Part shown: piece by piece, positions 1 to 8,787 of the stretch
How the letters are laid out: each line of letters opens with the position of its first letter
Position numbering within the stretch: position 1 is the stretch's first letter
Source of the DNA: Bacteroidota bacterium
GTDB lineage: Bacteria > Bacteroidota > Bacteroidia > Cytophagales > Cyclobacteriaceae
Direction: 5' to 3'
Assembly (NCBI GenBank): GCA_023431285.1
Contig: JAEYXN010000033.1
Span: 1 to 32,455 of the forward strand
Length of the DNA: 32,455 bases
The notes under the pieces: model-generated
Told to the model about the DNA's origin: nothing
The model's database searches: none
The model's input: the letters and a program-made list of their open reading frames with translations, nothing else
Made by a program: the position numbers and the translations under genes

Positions 1-1
1 A

Positions 2-244
2 GTTATCGCTGTCAGATCTTCGTCCGCGAAGGCATGGACTGGAACCAGAGCCCTGGAGCGTGATGGGAGTTTTGTGGATGCTGTTGTGAAGCGAGTGGTA
101 CGTGAGTTTGCGAGGCTTGACGATTACTTTTCCCGCCCTAAAGCCCATGACACCAAAGAGTCCCCCAACCGGGATTATTCGGTGAAGAAAAGTGTAGAAT
201 CAATCAGAAAGAAGTTCAATCCTTTCAATTTCTTCAGGAAATAA
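2..244 (+). CDS. C-terminal end of an unidentified protein (5' end outside window)
   Basis: An open frame runs from the left window edge to a TAA at 242-244, giving 80 visible C-terminal residues. It begins VIAVRSSSAKAWTGTRAL and ends NPFNFFRK. The other forward frame inspected (frame 1) stops within the first 65 bases, and the frame has a coding-like, charged, amphipathic composition with a basic tail. The segment with A-W-T-G followed by a helix ending near RLDDYF faintly resembles the C-terminus of DUF4136-like lipoproteins, but that is only a guess. I do not recognise the family with any confidence. It is transcribed toward the giant esterase gene, 148 bases away, and is probably an unrelated unit. 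Confidence 0.6.
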   Translation, partial: VIAVRSSSAKAWTGTRALERDGSFVDAVVKRVVREFARLDDYFSRPKAHDTKESPNRDYSVKKSVESIRKKFNPFNFFRK

Positions 245-268
245 GGATTCAGCCCTTTCTAACGATAA

Positions 269-293
269 AGTATCTTTTAAGATAAACGATACT
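269..293. repeat. AT-rich nested inverted repeat after the first gene
   Basis: Two overlapping inverted repeats lie just after the upstream partial gene. The sequence TATCTTTTAAGATA (271-284) is a 6-bp palindrome with a 2-base loop. AGTATC (269-274) can alternatively pair with GATACT (288-293). No long T-run follows directly, so it is a poor match to an intrinsic terminator. It could be a weak terminator or an operator-like site ahead of the gene at 393. Confidence 0.25.
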
Positions 294-392
294 CTTTAAG
301 CTTTTGTCGTGCGATTTTGTCGTTGAATTCAATTTACCTTCCCATGGACGGCCGGTATTCATGATATTGTTGTAAGACCTAACTGCACTTTT

Positions 393-3300
393 ATGAGACT
401 AGGTGTGATCCCTAACCTACTTAAGGCCACTATGACCGCAGTATTGCTCTGCGTGTCGGTAATCTGCTATTCCCAACAGGTGGCGAAACAAACATCTCAG
501 GGTATATGGTATTACGAATATCTCCCGCCAAGCTATACCACTAATACCGACAAGTATCCTGTTGTGTTCTTCCTTCACGGAACCGGTGAAAAAGGTAACA
601 ATGAAGCCGAATTAACCCGCGTTGCCAATGCAGGACCTCCAAAGTACATTAAGGATGGCTGGAGACCGGACTTTATCATGGTCAGCCCGCAACTCAAGAC
701 AGCCTACGGAGGCTGGCCGAATGCTTACATCGACAACGTCATAGAACATTATAAGGCAATAAATCCACGCGTAGATCTTTCGCGTATCTACCTGATAGGG
801 CTCTCACTCGGTGGTGGTGGTGTGTGGCAATATGCCCAGGAGTGGCAATATGGCCAGAAGCTCGCTGCGATCGTACCCGTCTGCGGAAGCGGGAACAGCC
901 CGTCACTCGCATGCAATTTCGGTATTACGAACCTTCCGGTTTGGGCTCACCATGGCGACGCTGACAACACGGTGGTGGCGTCAAAATCAATCAACATGGT
1001 GAATGCGATCAATGCGTGTAACCCTGCTCCAAATCCTCTTGCCAAACTGAGTTTATATCCAGGCGTGGGGCACAACAGCTGGGATATCGCATTCAAGCGG
1101 GATAACAGTACCCATAATCCGAACGTGTGGCAATGGCTCATGCAGTTTAAGAATGGAACGCTCGTAGCTAATGCAGGCGCCGACCGAAGTATAAATCTTC
1201 CTACGAACTCAGTTGCGTTGACGGGAACCGGTACGGTGCAAGGTGCTACAATCACTTCTTACACATGGAGCAAGGTGAGCGGTCCTGCCAGTACTCTTGC
1301 TAATCAGAATACAGCAACACTCTCACTGACTAACATGGGAGAAGGGATTCACGTTTTCAAACTCCTCGTGAAGGCAAGCAATGGTGAGATGGCGCAAGAT
1401 CAGATCACGGTTACTGTCATTGGAAACAATATCGGTCCGACCGCCAATGCAGGACCCGACATCAACCTTACCTTACCTACGAATAGCGTGAATGTCGTTG
1501 GATCTGCGACAGACCCCGATGGAACAATCGCTACCTGGGCATGGGCCAAAACGAGTGGACCCGCAGGAACCGAAGCAGGAAAGAGTACTTCCACATTGAA
1601 GCTCACAAACCTTGTCGCTGGTACTTATGTCTACAAGCTGACCGTAACTGACAACATCGGATATACGGACACGGACGAAGTTAGAATTATCGTCAGCAGC
1701 ACTGTGACGAATAAACTCCCTGCAGTCAATGCAGGAGCAAACAAGACCATCAACCTTCCGACGAACTCGACTAATATCACAGCTACAGCAAGCGATGCAG
1801 ATGGAACAATCGCATCGTACCTGTGGGAGAAAGTAAGTGGTCCGAGTGCAACGATGGCGAACACATCGACAGCGACAGTTAGTATTACTAACCTTGTCGC
1901 CGGAACATATGTCTTTCGTGTCACTGTGACCGACAACTCAGGTGGAAAAGCATCTGATGATGTTACTGTCACAGTCGTGTCAGCGAATCAGGCTCCTGTC
2001 GCAAATGCCGGAGCTGATATTACTCTGACGCTCCCGACCAACTCAACGAATATCAGCGGAACCGGCTCCGATGCAGATGGTTCTGTGACTTCGTATGCGT
2101 GGACGCGGATATCAGGTCCGAACGTTCCGAACTTAACAAACTCCGCATCTTCCACATTAAGTGTATCGGGATTGATACAGGGAACATATGTATTCCGATT
2201 AACGGTCACAGACAACGCCGGAGCTACTGCGTTCGATGAGATGCAGCTCATTGTGAAACCGGCTGTAGTGAATAGTCCTCCCGTTGCTAATGCAGGACCT
2301 GACAAAATCGTCAACCTCCCTACGAACAGCACCACCTTAAGTGGATCCGGTAGTGATACCGATGGATCTATTGCCTCATACGCATGGACCAAACTAAGTG
2401 GTCCCAGTGCGACATTGACCAACCAGAATGCGGCAACTCTCCTTTTGAGCAATCTGGTTGTCGGAGTTTACACATTCCAGCTAAGTGTCACAGACAATCA
2501 GGGAGCCACAGCTACCGATGCTGTAACCGTAACAGTATTAGCAGCAAATCAAGCACCTACGGCTAACGCAGGAAGCGATGTAACTATAACATTACCAACA
2601 AGCACTGCAGTTCTTAATGGATCGGGCTCAGATCCTGATGGTAGTATCGCGTCCTATGCATGGGGAAAAGTAAGTGGTCCATCAGCCGGTACACTTACTA
2701 ACGCAACGACACCAACACTTACGCTCACAGGGCTCGCCCAGGGGGTTTATGTTTTTTCACTTACAGTCACCGATGACAAAGGGTTCACCAATACAGACGA
2801 AGTAACTGTCACCGTCAATGCTGTAGTCGTGAACGCACCTCCGGTCGCTAATGCCGGTGCGGATAATTCTATAACTCTTCCCACGAACACAACTTCTTTC
2901 ACAGGATCAGGAACAGATTCGGACGGAACAATCACTTCTTATACATGGATCAAAGTCAATGGACCTGCGTGTACGCTTAGTGGCCAGGCCACCGCCACGT
3001 TATCGCTCAGCAATCTGCTCGCGGGATCCTATACCTTCCGATTAACCGTGACCGATAACGGTGGCGCTACTGGCTCTGATGAAGTAATTCTTACTGTTCA
3101 GCCGCAGACTGTTAATCAGGCTCCTGTCGCAAACGCCGGAGCAGACATCACCCTTACTCTTCCTGCTAATTCAACTGCAATCAATGGGTCAGGAACAGAT
3201 GCTGACGGCTCCATTGCTTCTTATCTATGGACCAAAATTTCAGGACCTGGAGCCACAATGAGCGGGCAGAACACCTCGACGCTGGGGCTTGCCAACCTTG

Positions 3301-6300
3301 TGGAAGGATCATATTCATTTCAACTCACTGTCACCGATGATAAGGGTTCAACCGGAACTGACATCTTACTGGTAACTGTTAACGCACAGAATGTAGCACC
3401 AGTGGCCAACGCAGGGGCAGACATCACGCTGAACCTGCCTGCAAATAGTGTTTCGATTAACGGATCGGGTACTGATGCCGATGGAACCATTCAAACATAT
3501 GTCTGGTCCCAAACGAGTGGTCCATCTTCGGCTACGCTCAGTGGTGTGAGTTCAGCGAATCTTACAGCCTCGAACCTGCTACAGGGTACCTACATCTTCC
3601 GCCTAACGGTTACGGACAACAACGGAGCTATTGGTTTCGATGATGTAAAAATTATTGTGAACGCTGCGAATCTTGCTCCCGTTGCAAACGCCGGTGCAGA
3701 TAAGAGCATCACACTCCCCACAAACACCACCACCTTTACTGGCCTTGGAACCGATTCAGATGGGACCATTTCCTCATACACCTGGAGTCAGGTTGGTGGA
3801 ACAGCGGTAACATTAAGCAATCAAAATACCGTTACCCTGACGGTGGTTGTACCGGCTGACGGAACTTATACATTCAGACTTACCGTGACAGATAATGAAG
3901 GTGCCACTGCATTCGACGATGTGCAACTCACCGTCAATGCAGCAGTTGTGAATCAGGCTCCGATTGCAGATGCCGGAGGAAATAAAACTATTACCCTTCC
4001 GGTCAACGCGATAAATCTTACAGGTTCAGGGACCGATCCTGATGGTTCTATCGCCTCGTATCAATGGACCAAGCAGAGTGGCCCGTCAGCTACGATGACG
4101 AATGATAATACCGCCACGCTTTCGCTTTCAAACCTTCTCGAAGGTACTTATGTATTTCGTCTGAGAGTTACAGATAACGGAGGGCTCTCGGGAACATCCG
4201 ACGCGACTGTCACCGTTCTTCCCGGCGCTGTGAACGCTGCTCCAGTAGCGAATGCCGGAGCAGACAAAATTCTTACACTGCCAACAAATAGTACTAACAT
4301 CACCGGTAGCGCAAGCGATGCCGATGGATCGATCGTCAGCTATACTTGGAGCAAAGTGAGCGGACCTTTTGCCACTATCGCGAACCCTTCACTTCCAACA
4401 GTAACGATTTCCGATCTGGTACAAGGGGTTTATGTTTTCCGACTTACCGTCGTGGATAATAGCGGTGCAAGCGGTACGGATGACGTGACCATCACAGTCA
4501 ATGCGGTCGCCGCAAATCAGGCTCCTGTCGCAAACGCCGGGGCAGATCAAACTATTTCATTACCTGTAAACTCGACCACAATTTCGGGTAGCGGGTCCGA
4601 TGCGGATGGTACGGTAACATTATACTCGTGGACGAAGATTAGTGGACCTGCGGCATCACTGGGCGGCGCAACCACAGCAACTTTAAGCCTATCAAATCTC
4701 GTAGAAGGAACATACGTATTCCGGCTACGAGTCACTGATGACGATGGTGCCACAGGTACGGATGAAGTTACTGTTACTGTTATTCCTTCAACTGTTAACC
4801 AGAGCCCGGTGGCCAATGCCGGACCTGATCAGATTCTTGTGTTACCCAACGACGGGACTACCCTCTTTGGTGCGGGAAGTGATCCTGATGGAACGGTAGC
4901 GCTATACGCCTGGACGAAACAAAGTGGTCCACCGGCCGCGATGACCAATCAATCAACCCCTACCCTGACTGTCTCAGGATTGATCGAAGGCACATATGTG
5001 TTTCGCCTTACAGTGACAGACGACGACGGATCGATTGATACAGACGATGTCGTTGTGACTGTAAACAATGCAGCTGTAAACCAGGCCCCGATCGCAAGTG
5101 CTGGTCCTGATCAGACGATTACGCTTCCAACTTCGATTGCAACGCTGAATGGAGGAGGTAGTGATGCTGATGGCTCTATTGCCGAGTATACATGGGTCAA
5201 AGTATCCGGGCCCGCAGTGACAATGACCGGATCAAATACGGCTGCGCTAAGTCTCAGCAATTTACTGGAAGGCACTTACGTTTTCAGATTGACTGTACGA
5301 GATGATGATGGAGCATCAAACTCTGACGAAACAGTAGTAACAGTGCTTCCTCCTTCAGTAAATAGTATTCCTGTGGTGAACGCGGGTAGCGATATCGTTA
5401 TATACGAACCTCACAATACCGCTTCCCTTGATGGAGACGCTTCTGACTCCGATGGAAGTCTTACTTCAATCGTGTGGACTCAGGTTCAGGGATCTGCTAC
5501 AACAATAGTATCTCCGGGCGCACTCTTCACACAAGTGAATGGCCTTGCTCAGGGAGTTTATGCATTCCGCCTCACTGCAACTGATGATGATGGCGCCAGC
5601 GCTTTTGATGAAGTCACTGTCACCGTTATGCCTGCGTCTGCAAATCAGCCACCTTCTGCAAATGGCGGTGCTGATCAGATTATCAAGCTTCCTTTGAATA
5701 CTGTTACTATCATCGGAGCAGGCGCTGACCCCGACGGGACTATTGCCAGCTATCTTTGGGAGATTACTAACGGTCCTGCTGCCACAATTACCGGGGAAAC
5801 GACAGCCACGCTCACGATGAACAATCTGACCGAAGGAATCTACACGGTACGCCTCACCGTAACTGACGATGATGGTTCGACCGCCGATGATTTCGTAACC
5901 ATTACGGTGGTGCCCGCAGGACTGAATCTTGCGCCTTCAGCAGATGCGGGAAGTGATCAGTCATTAACACTTCCTGACAACGAGGTCGTGCTGACCGGAA
6001 CGCCATTGGATGATGCAGCAGGATTCTCAGTGCTGTGGGAGAAAACAGAAGGACCCGCGGCAACATTTACGAATGCTAATCAAAACACGGTGACGATTTC
6101 CAACCTCGTCGCAGGTGATTACATATTCAGGTTTACTGTTACCGACGGTGAAGGGTTGACCGCCACGGACGATGTATTCGTCACAGTCTTCCCTGCTCTC
6201 GATCCGACGGGGCCTCCTGTGGTGAATGCCGGAGACGATGTGGAAATTTCACTCCCACAAAACACAGTACGACTCGAGGCAACAGCTTCTGCTCCTGATG

Positions 6301-6755
6301 GTCTGATTGTTTCATACTCATGGCAGCAGTTATCCGGCTCGCCGGTGTTAATGGATCCTGCGGATTCAAGTGTTCTAATTGTGAACAACCTGTTGCCTGG
6401 ATCATATAGTTTCGTGGTAACCGTAACAGATAATGAGGACAAAACTGCTTCGGATGAAATCACGGTGAGGGTATTCGACGAAAACCCAGGCATTCGTCCA
6501 CAAAATTTGTTCTCTCCCGATAACGATAATTTCAATCCGACATGGATGATAGAAGGTGCAGATCTTTTGACCGACTGTGAGATCAATGTTTTTGATCGTC
6601 AGGGTCAGAAGGTGTATTCTTCAATCGGATATCCAACTCCGTGGGATGGAACATACAATGGACGACCTGTACCGGATGGAGCATATTTCTATGTGATCCG
6701 GTGTGGAGGAAAAATAACCAAAAGTGGTAGTGTAACTATTGCAAGGATTAAGTAA
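393..6755 (+). CDS. Giant secreted alpha/beta-hydrolase with 19 PKD-like repeats and type B T9SS sorting domain
   Basis: This 2120-residue protein is predicted to be exported by Sec and then by the T9SS. Residues 1-28 form a signal peptide ending near CYSQQ; a later ATG at 432 would give a shorter one. Residues about 35-250 are an alpha/beta-hydrolase of the predicted-peptidase/feruloyl-esterase-like group (COG4099 type). It has an oxyanion-region HGTGEKG, nucleophile motif GLSLGG (Ser138), HGDAD (probably Asp191) and GVGHNSW (His227). Residues about 256-2027 hold 19 PKD-like modules of about 93 residues, each opening with a variant of APVANAGAD and closing with a variant of FRLTVTDN. Residues about 2035-2120 match the type B (gliding-motility-associated) sorting domain: FSPDNDNFNPTW, then WDGTYNGRPVPDGAYFYVI. 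The stop overlaps the next start by one base (TAATG), so cargo and PorP-like partner are probably co-translated. The enzyme's substrate cannot be read from the sequence; an acyl or feruloyl ester on polysaccharide is a reasonable guess. Confidence 0.93.
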   Translation: MRLGVIPNLLKATMTAVLLCVSVICYSQQVAKQTSQGIWYYEYLPPSYTTNTDKYPVVFFLHGTGEKGNNEAELTRVANAGPPKYIKDGWRPDFIMVSPQLKTAYGGWPNAYIDNVIEHYKAINPRVDLSRIYLIGLSLGGGGVWQYAQEWQYGQKLAAIVPVCGSGNSPSLACNFGITNLPVWAHHGDADNTVVASKSINMVNAINACNPAPNPLAKLSLYPGVGHNSWDIAFKRDNSTHNPNVWQWLMQFKNGTLVANAGADRSINLPTNSVALTGTGTVQGATITSYTWSKVSGPASTLANQNTATLSLTNMGEGIHVFKLLVKASNGEMAQDQITVTVIGNNIGPTANAGPDINLTLPTNSVNVVGSATDPDGTIATWAWAKTSGPAGTEAGKSTSTLKLTNLVAGTYVYKLTVTDNIGYTDTDEVRIIVSSTVTNKLPAVNAGANKTINLPTNSTNITATASDADGTIASYLWEKVSGPSATMANTSTATVSITNLVAGTYVFRVTVTDNSGGKASDDVTVTVVSANQAPVANAGADITLTLPTNSTNISGTGSDADGSVTSYAWTRISGPNVPNLTNSASSTLSVSGLIQGTYVFRLTVTDNAGATAFDEMQLIVKPAVVNSPPVANAGPDKIVNLPTNSTTLSGSGSDTDGSIASYAWTKLSGPSATLTNQNAATLLLSNLVVGVYTFQLSVTDNQGATATDAVTVTVLAANQAPTANAGSDVTITLPTSTAVLNGSGSDPDGSIASYAWGKVSGPSAGTLTNATTPTLTLTGLAQGVYVFSLTVTDDKGFTNTDEVTVTVNAVVVNAPPVANAGADNSITLPTNTTSFTGSGTDSDGTITSYTWIKVNGPACTLSGQATATLSLSNLLAGSYTFRLTVTDNGGATGSDEVILTVQPQTVNQAPVANAGADITLTLPANSTAINGSGTDADGSIASYLWTKISGPGATMSGQNTSTLGLANLVEGSYSFQLTVTDDKGSTGTDILLVTVNAQNVAPVANAGADITLNLPANSVSINGSGTDADGTIQTYVWSQTSGPSSATLSGVSSANLTASNLLQGTYIFRLTVTDNNGAIGFDDVKIIVNAANLAPVANAGADKSITLPTNTTTFTGLGTDSDGTISSYTWSQVGGTAVTLSNQNTVTLTVVVPADGTYTFRLTVTDNEGATAFDDVQLTVNAAVVNQAPIADAGGNKTITLPVNAINLTGSGTDPDGSIASYQWTKQSGPSATMTNDNTATLSLSNLLEGTYVFRLRVTDNGGLSGTSDATVTVLPGAVNAAPVANAGADKILTLPTNSTNITGSASDADGSIVSYTWSKVSGPFATIANPSLPTVTISDLVQGVYVFRLTVVDNSGASGTDDVTITVNAVAANQAPVANAGADQTISLPVNSTTISGSGSDADGTVTLYSWTKISGPAASLGGATTATLSLSNLVEGTYVFRLRVTDDDGATGTDEVTVTVIPSTVNQSPVANAGPDQILVLPNDGTTLFGAGSDPDGTVALYAWTKQSGPPAAMTNQSTPTLTVSGLIEGTYVFRLTVTDDDGSIDTDDVVVTVNNAAVNQAPIASAGPDQTITLPTSIATLNGGGSDADGSIAEYTWVKVSGPAVTMTGSNTAALSLSNLLEGTYVFRLTVRDDDGASNSDETVVTVLPPSVNSIPVVNAGSDIVIYEPHNTASLDGDASDSDGSLTSIVWTQVQGSATTIVSPGALFTQVNGLAQGVYAFRLTATDDDGASAFDEVTVTVMPASANQPPSANGGADQIIKLPLNTVTIIGAGADPDGTIASYLWEITNGPAATITGETTATLTMNNLTEGIYTVRLTVTDDDGSTADDFVTITVVPAGLNLAPSADAGSDQSLTLPDNEVVLTGTPLDDAAGFSVLWEKTEGPAATFTNANQNTVTISNLVAGDYIFRFTVTDGEGLTATDDVFVTVFPALDPTGPPVVNAGDDVEISLPQNTVRLEATASAPDGLIVSYSWQQLSGSPVLMDPADSSVLIVNNLLPGSYSFVVTVTDNEDKTASDEITVRVFDENPGIRPQNLFSPDNDNFNPTWMIEGADLLTDCEINVFDRQGQKVYSSIGYPTPWDGTYNGRPVPDGAYFYVIRCGGKITKSGSVTIARIK
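1160..6474 (+). repeat. Array of 19 tandem PKD-like domain repeats (about 280 bp each)
   Basis: Counting the N-A-G-x-D/N start motif by eye gives 19 units of about 93 residues. Most units carry the same landmarks: LPTNS, GSGSDxDGSIxSYxW, SGPxAT, NLxxGTYVFRLTVTD and DxVTVTV. DNA identity is moderate, but one 20-base string (aatcaggctcctgtcgcaaa) is exact at 1986, 3114 and 4515. These sites are 4 and 5 repeat lengths apart, so repeat register is conserved. The last four units are the most diverged; unit 18 lacks the usual SDxDG loop. The array probably forms a long rigid stalk that holds the hydrolase away from the cell surface. Confidence 0.9.
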
Positions 6756-8212
6756 TGAGAAAAATGATCAATCGCATTTGCTTTATCGTGAGCATGATGT
6801 CAGCAACTGCTGCCTTCGGACAGCAAAACCTCTTTTACAATCATTACTACATTAATCCATCGTTATATAATCCCTCATACATTGCACCATCCGGTTATAC
6901 AGAGTTATACCTCAATTACCGGAAGCAATGGTCAGGTATCAGCGGAGCTCCTACCACGGGAACATTGAATCTTCATATTCCACTTAATTACAAAGCAGGC
7001 TTTGCTTTCAGTGCCTTACAGGATGAGGCAGGCCTGCTTCAAACTACCAAAGGATTTCTTTCCTTTTCTTATCAGATATATCTCGGACAAAAAATCTCCG
7101 ATGTCCATAAGTTGTCATTCGGGTTGTCAGCAGGTATTAGCAATAGCAGGCTAAAGGGAGAAGAGGCCGACGATATCCAGGATCCGGTGCTTGGCAACAA
7201 TAACACTTCATCGATGGATGGACAGTTCGGGTTTCACTACCAGTATAATAACCTCAAAATCGGATTTGCACTTCCTACAATTTTTGAAACCCGGGTTGTG
7301 TCTGAAGAGACGTTTAATCAATCCGGAATCGCTCAACTCAATTCTACCATAAGTTCCATCAGCTACGACTTCCACCTCGGCGAAAGAGTTTCATTGGAAC
7401 CAATGGTGACCTACAGAACATTTGAAGAACTTGAACCACAAGTCGAGGCGCTCGCATCCATTAAGCTTTCAAATGTGGGATGGATTGGTGGAGCCTACCG
7501 TCAGGATTATGGTGCGTTTGCATTCTTCGGATTTACCATCAAAGAGAAATACAAAATCGGATACGCATATGAGTTTGCTACTGAGCAGACTGACAAAATC
7601 GGAAATGGGTCTCATGAATTTCAATTGATCCTAAGGCTCGGAAAAAAACACCATGGTCGTCCTCACGCCGTTGTTAAACAGCACGAGCCAGCCGCCGCAG
7701 TCGCCCACGCGCAAACACCAACGCCGCATCAACCGCAGCCGGAAAAAGCACCTGAATCAAATATTATTGATCCAGTAGAAACTAAAGAGCGTGAGATTAG
7801 GGATCAGCAGATTCTTCCTCCGGCGCAACCAGTAGCGGAACAACCAACTCAACCTGAACAACCGAGAGTGGTCGAAACTATTGTGGAAAAACCAGTGCAG
7901 CAAAATCCTGCCGATGAGAATCCGAAAGTCACGCCAAAGGTCGAAGTCAAGAGTCTGGACGGACAAAATCTGCGGCCTGGACATTATGTAATCGTAGGTG
8001 CTTTTGCTAACGAAACGAACGCGAAAAACTACCAGAAAACACTTGTTAGATCAGGCTACCCGGCGCATGTGTCATTCCATCCTGCGAGAGGCTATTACGT
8101 TGTTCACATGGATACTGTTGAATCTATCGATGAAGCTCGCGCCTTGCGTGACCGTTATCGCCAGATGTCACGGTACTCCTTCCGCGATACCTGGATCCTT
8201 TCAATAGAATAA
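6755..8212 (+). CDS. PorP/SprF-family T9SS outer membrane protein with C-terminal SPOR domain
   Basis: This 485-residue protein has a signal peptide (cleavage near AAFGQ), then the family's characteristic opening QNLFYNHYYINPSLYNPSY and a beta-rich barrel-like region to about residue 300. A Pro/Gln/Glu-rich linker covers about 300-400. The last 80 residues look like a SPOR domain: HYVIVGAFANETNAKNYQK, then YYVVHMDTVESIDEARAL. PorP/SprF proteins are outer membrane partners of the T9SS, and SprF-type members are known to be needed for export of adjacent type B cargo such as SprB in Flavobacterium. The 1-base overlap with the type B cargo gene fits that role. The SPOR domain is unusual here and would let the barrel bind septal or denuded peptidoglycan. 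A hairpin without a T-tail follows the stop. Confidence 0.88.
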   Translation: MRKMINRICFIVSMMSATAAFGQQNLFYNHYYINPSLYNPSYIAPSGYTELYLNYRKQWSGISGAPTTGTLNLHIPLNYKAGFAFSALQDEAGLLQTTKGFLSFSYQIYLGQKISDVHKLSFGLSAGISNSRLKGEEADDIQDPVLGNNNTSSMDGQFGFHYQYNNLKIGFALPTIFETRVVSEETFNQSGIAQLNSTISSISYDFHLGERVSLEPMVTYRTFEELEPQVEALASIKLSNVGWIGGAYRQDYGAFAFFGFTIKEKYKIGYAYEFATEQTDKIGNGSHEFQLILRLGKKHHGRPHAVVKQHEPAAAVAHAQTPTPHQPQPEKAPESNIIDPVETKEREIRDQQILPPAQPVAEQPTQPEQPRVVETIVEKPVQQNPADENPKVTPKVEVKSLDGQNLRPGHYVIVGAFANETNAKNYQKTLVRSGYPAHVSFHPARGYYVVHMDTVESIDEARALRDRYRQMSRYSFRDTWILSIE

Positions 8213-8787
8213 CAACAAAAGGTCGTCATCTTGCTCCGACGACCACCATGGTCTAAAGTAAACGCTCGTCTGGCATCTTGTTTTATGATGTGGTAATCGA
8301 AGGATTGCTATATCCTCAAACCGATGATCACCATACATGCCTGTGAGCTCCTGAGTTTTGTGCTGCGAGATTTCTTACGCTGGTCGCGCGATTTGCTTGT
8401 TCCTTTCCACTCAGTAATGCCGGGCGGAATGGCATCTCATAAGTCCGGTCGTCATCCGATTATTTCTACACTTCGGGATATCAATCCCCAATTCTATTTA
8501 CCCTTCCGCAATCAATTCAATCTTGAAATAAGAAATCATTTGTCGCGTAACGTATGCGCGCAAACCACCCAAGTCCCGGAGTTCGACAAAAGGGATTTGG
8601 CCTGGCTTAAAGATGTATTCCTCGCGATGAATTGCAGAAAACGTCTTTAGCGTGAAAAAGCGATTATCGTAAATAATTGATTATCAATACTATAAAGAGA
8701 CAAGAAATGCACTTTGCGACTGCCATCAGGGGCATAAATGCTTACAATATCAAACCGAATTTGATTCATGCTAAATATATGTACTCG
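8213..8787. other. 575-base stretch with no convincing gene ahead of the second giant
   Basis: This stretch separates the PorP-like gene from the next signal peptide start. It holds a 7-bp hairpin near its left end and an ATG-started frame of 108 codons at 8324-8650. That frame has no signal peptide or recognisable domain, and its composition does not look like its neighbours. A further in-frame ATG at 8677 lies ahead of the real start but would put 37 non-signal-like residues before the signal peptide. I could not find a clear match to the Bacteroidota TTTG/TANNTTTG promoter. It may be a long leader, a regulatory region or the remains of a decayed gene. Confidence 0.5.
8221..8244 (+). terminator. 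Hairpin after the PorP-SPOR gene, weak terminator candidate
   Basis: GGTCGTC (8221-8227) pairs perfectly with GACGACC (8238-8244) around a 10-base loop, 8 bases after the stop codon. The position suits an end-of-operon terminator, but no T-run follows, so it may instead protect the mRNA 3' end or be incidental. Confidence 0.3.

Noticed and set aside
269..293. AT-rich palindrome as a terminator of the first gene
   Set aside because: No T-run directly follows and the stems are short; listed only as a low-confidence repeat.
1160..6474. Regular 280-bp periodicity that could suggest a DNA repeat array or CRISPR
   Set aside because: The repeat is at protein level in one open frame; units are far longer than CRISPR units and differ at the DNA level.
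1400..6586. Many antisense frames of 60-155 codons on the minus strand across the repeat array
   Set aside because: They mirror the repetitive Thr/Val/Ser-rich coding strand and have no starts, signals or domains of their own.
8324..8650. 108-codon frame on the + strand between the PorP-SPOR gene and the second giant
   Set aside because: No signal peptide, domain or coding-like composition; kept only as part of the gene-poor stretch.
8677..8787. N-terminal extension of the 2093-residue hydrolase from an earlier ATG
   Set aside because: It would place 37 non-hydrophobic residues before an obvious signal peptide; the ATG at 8788 fits export.
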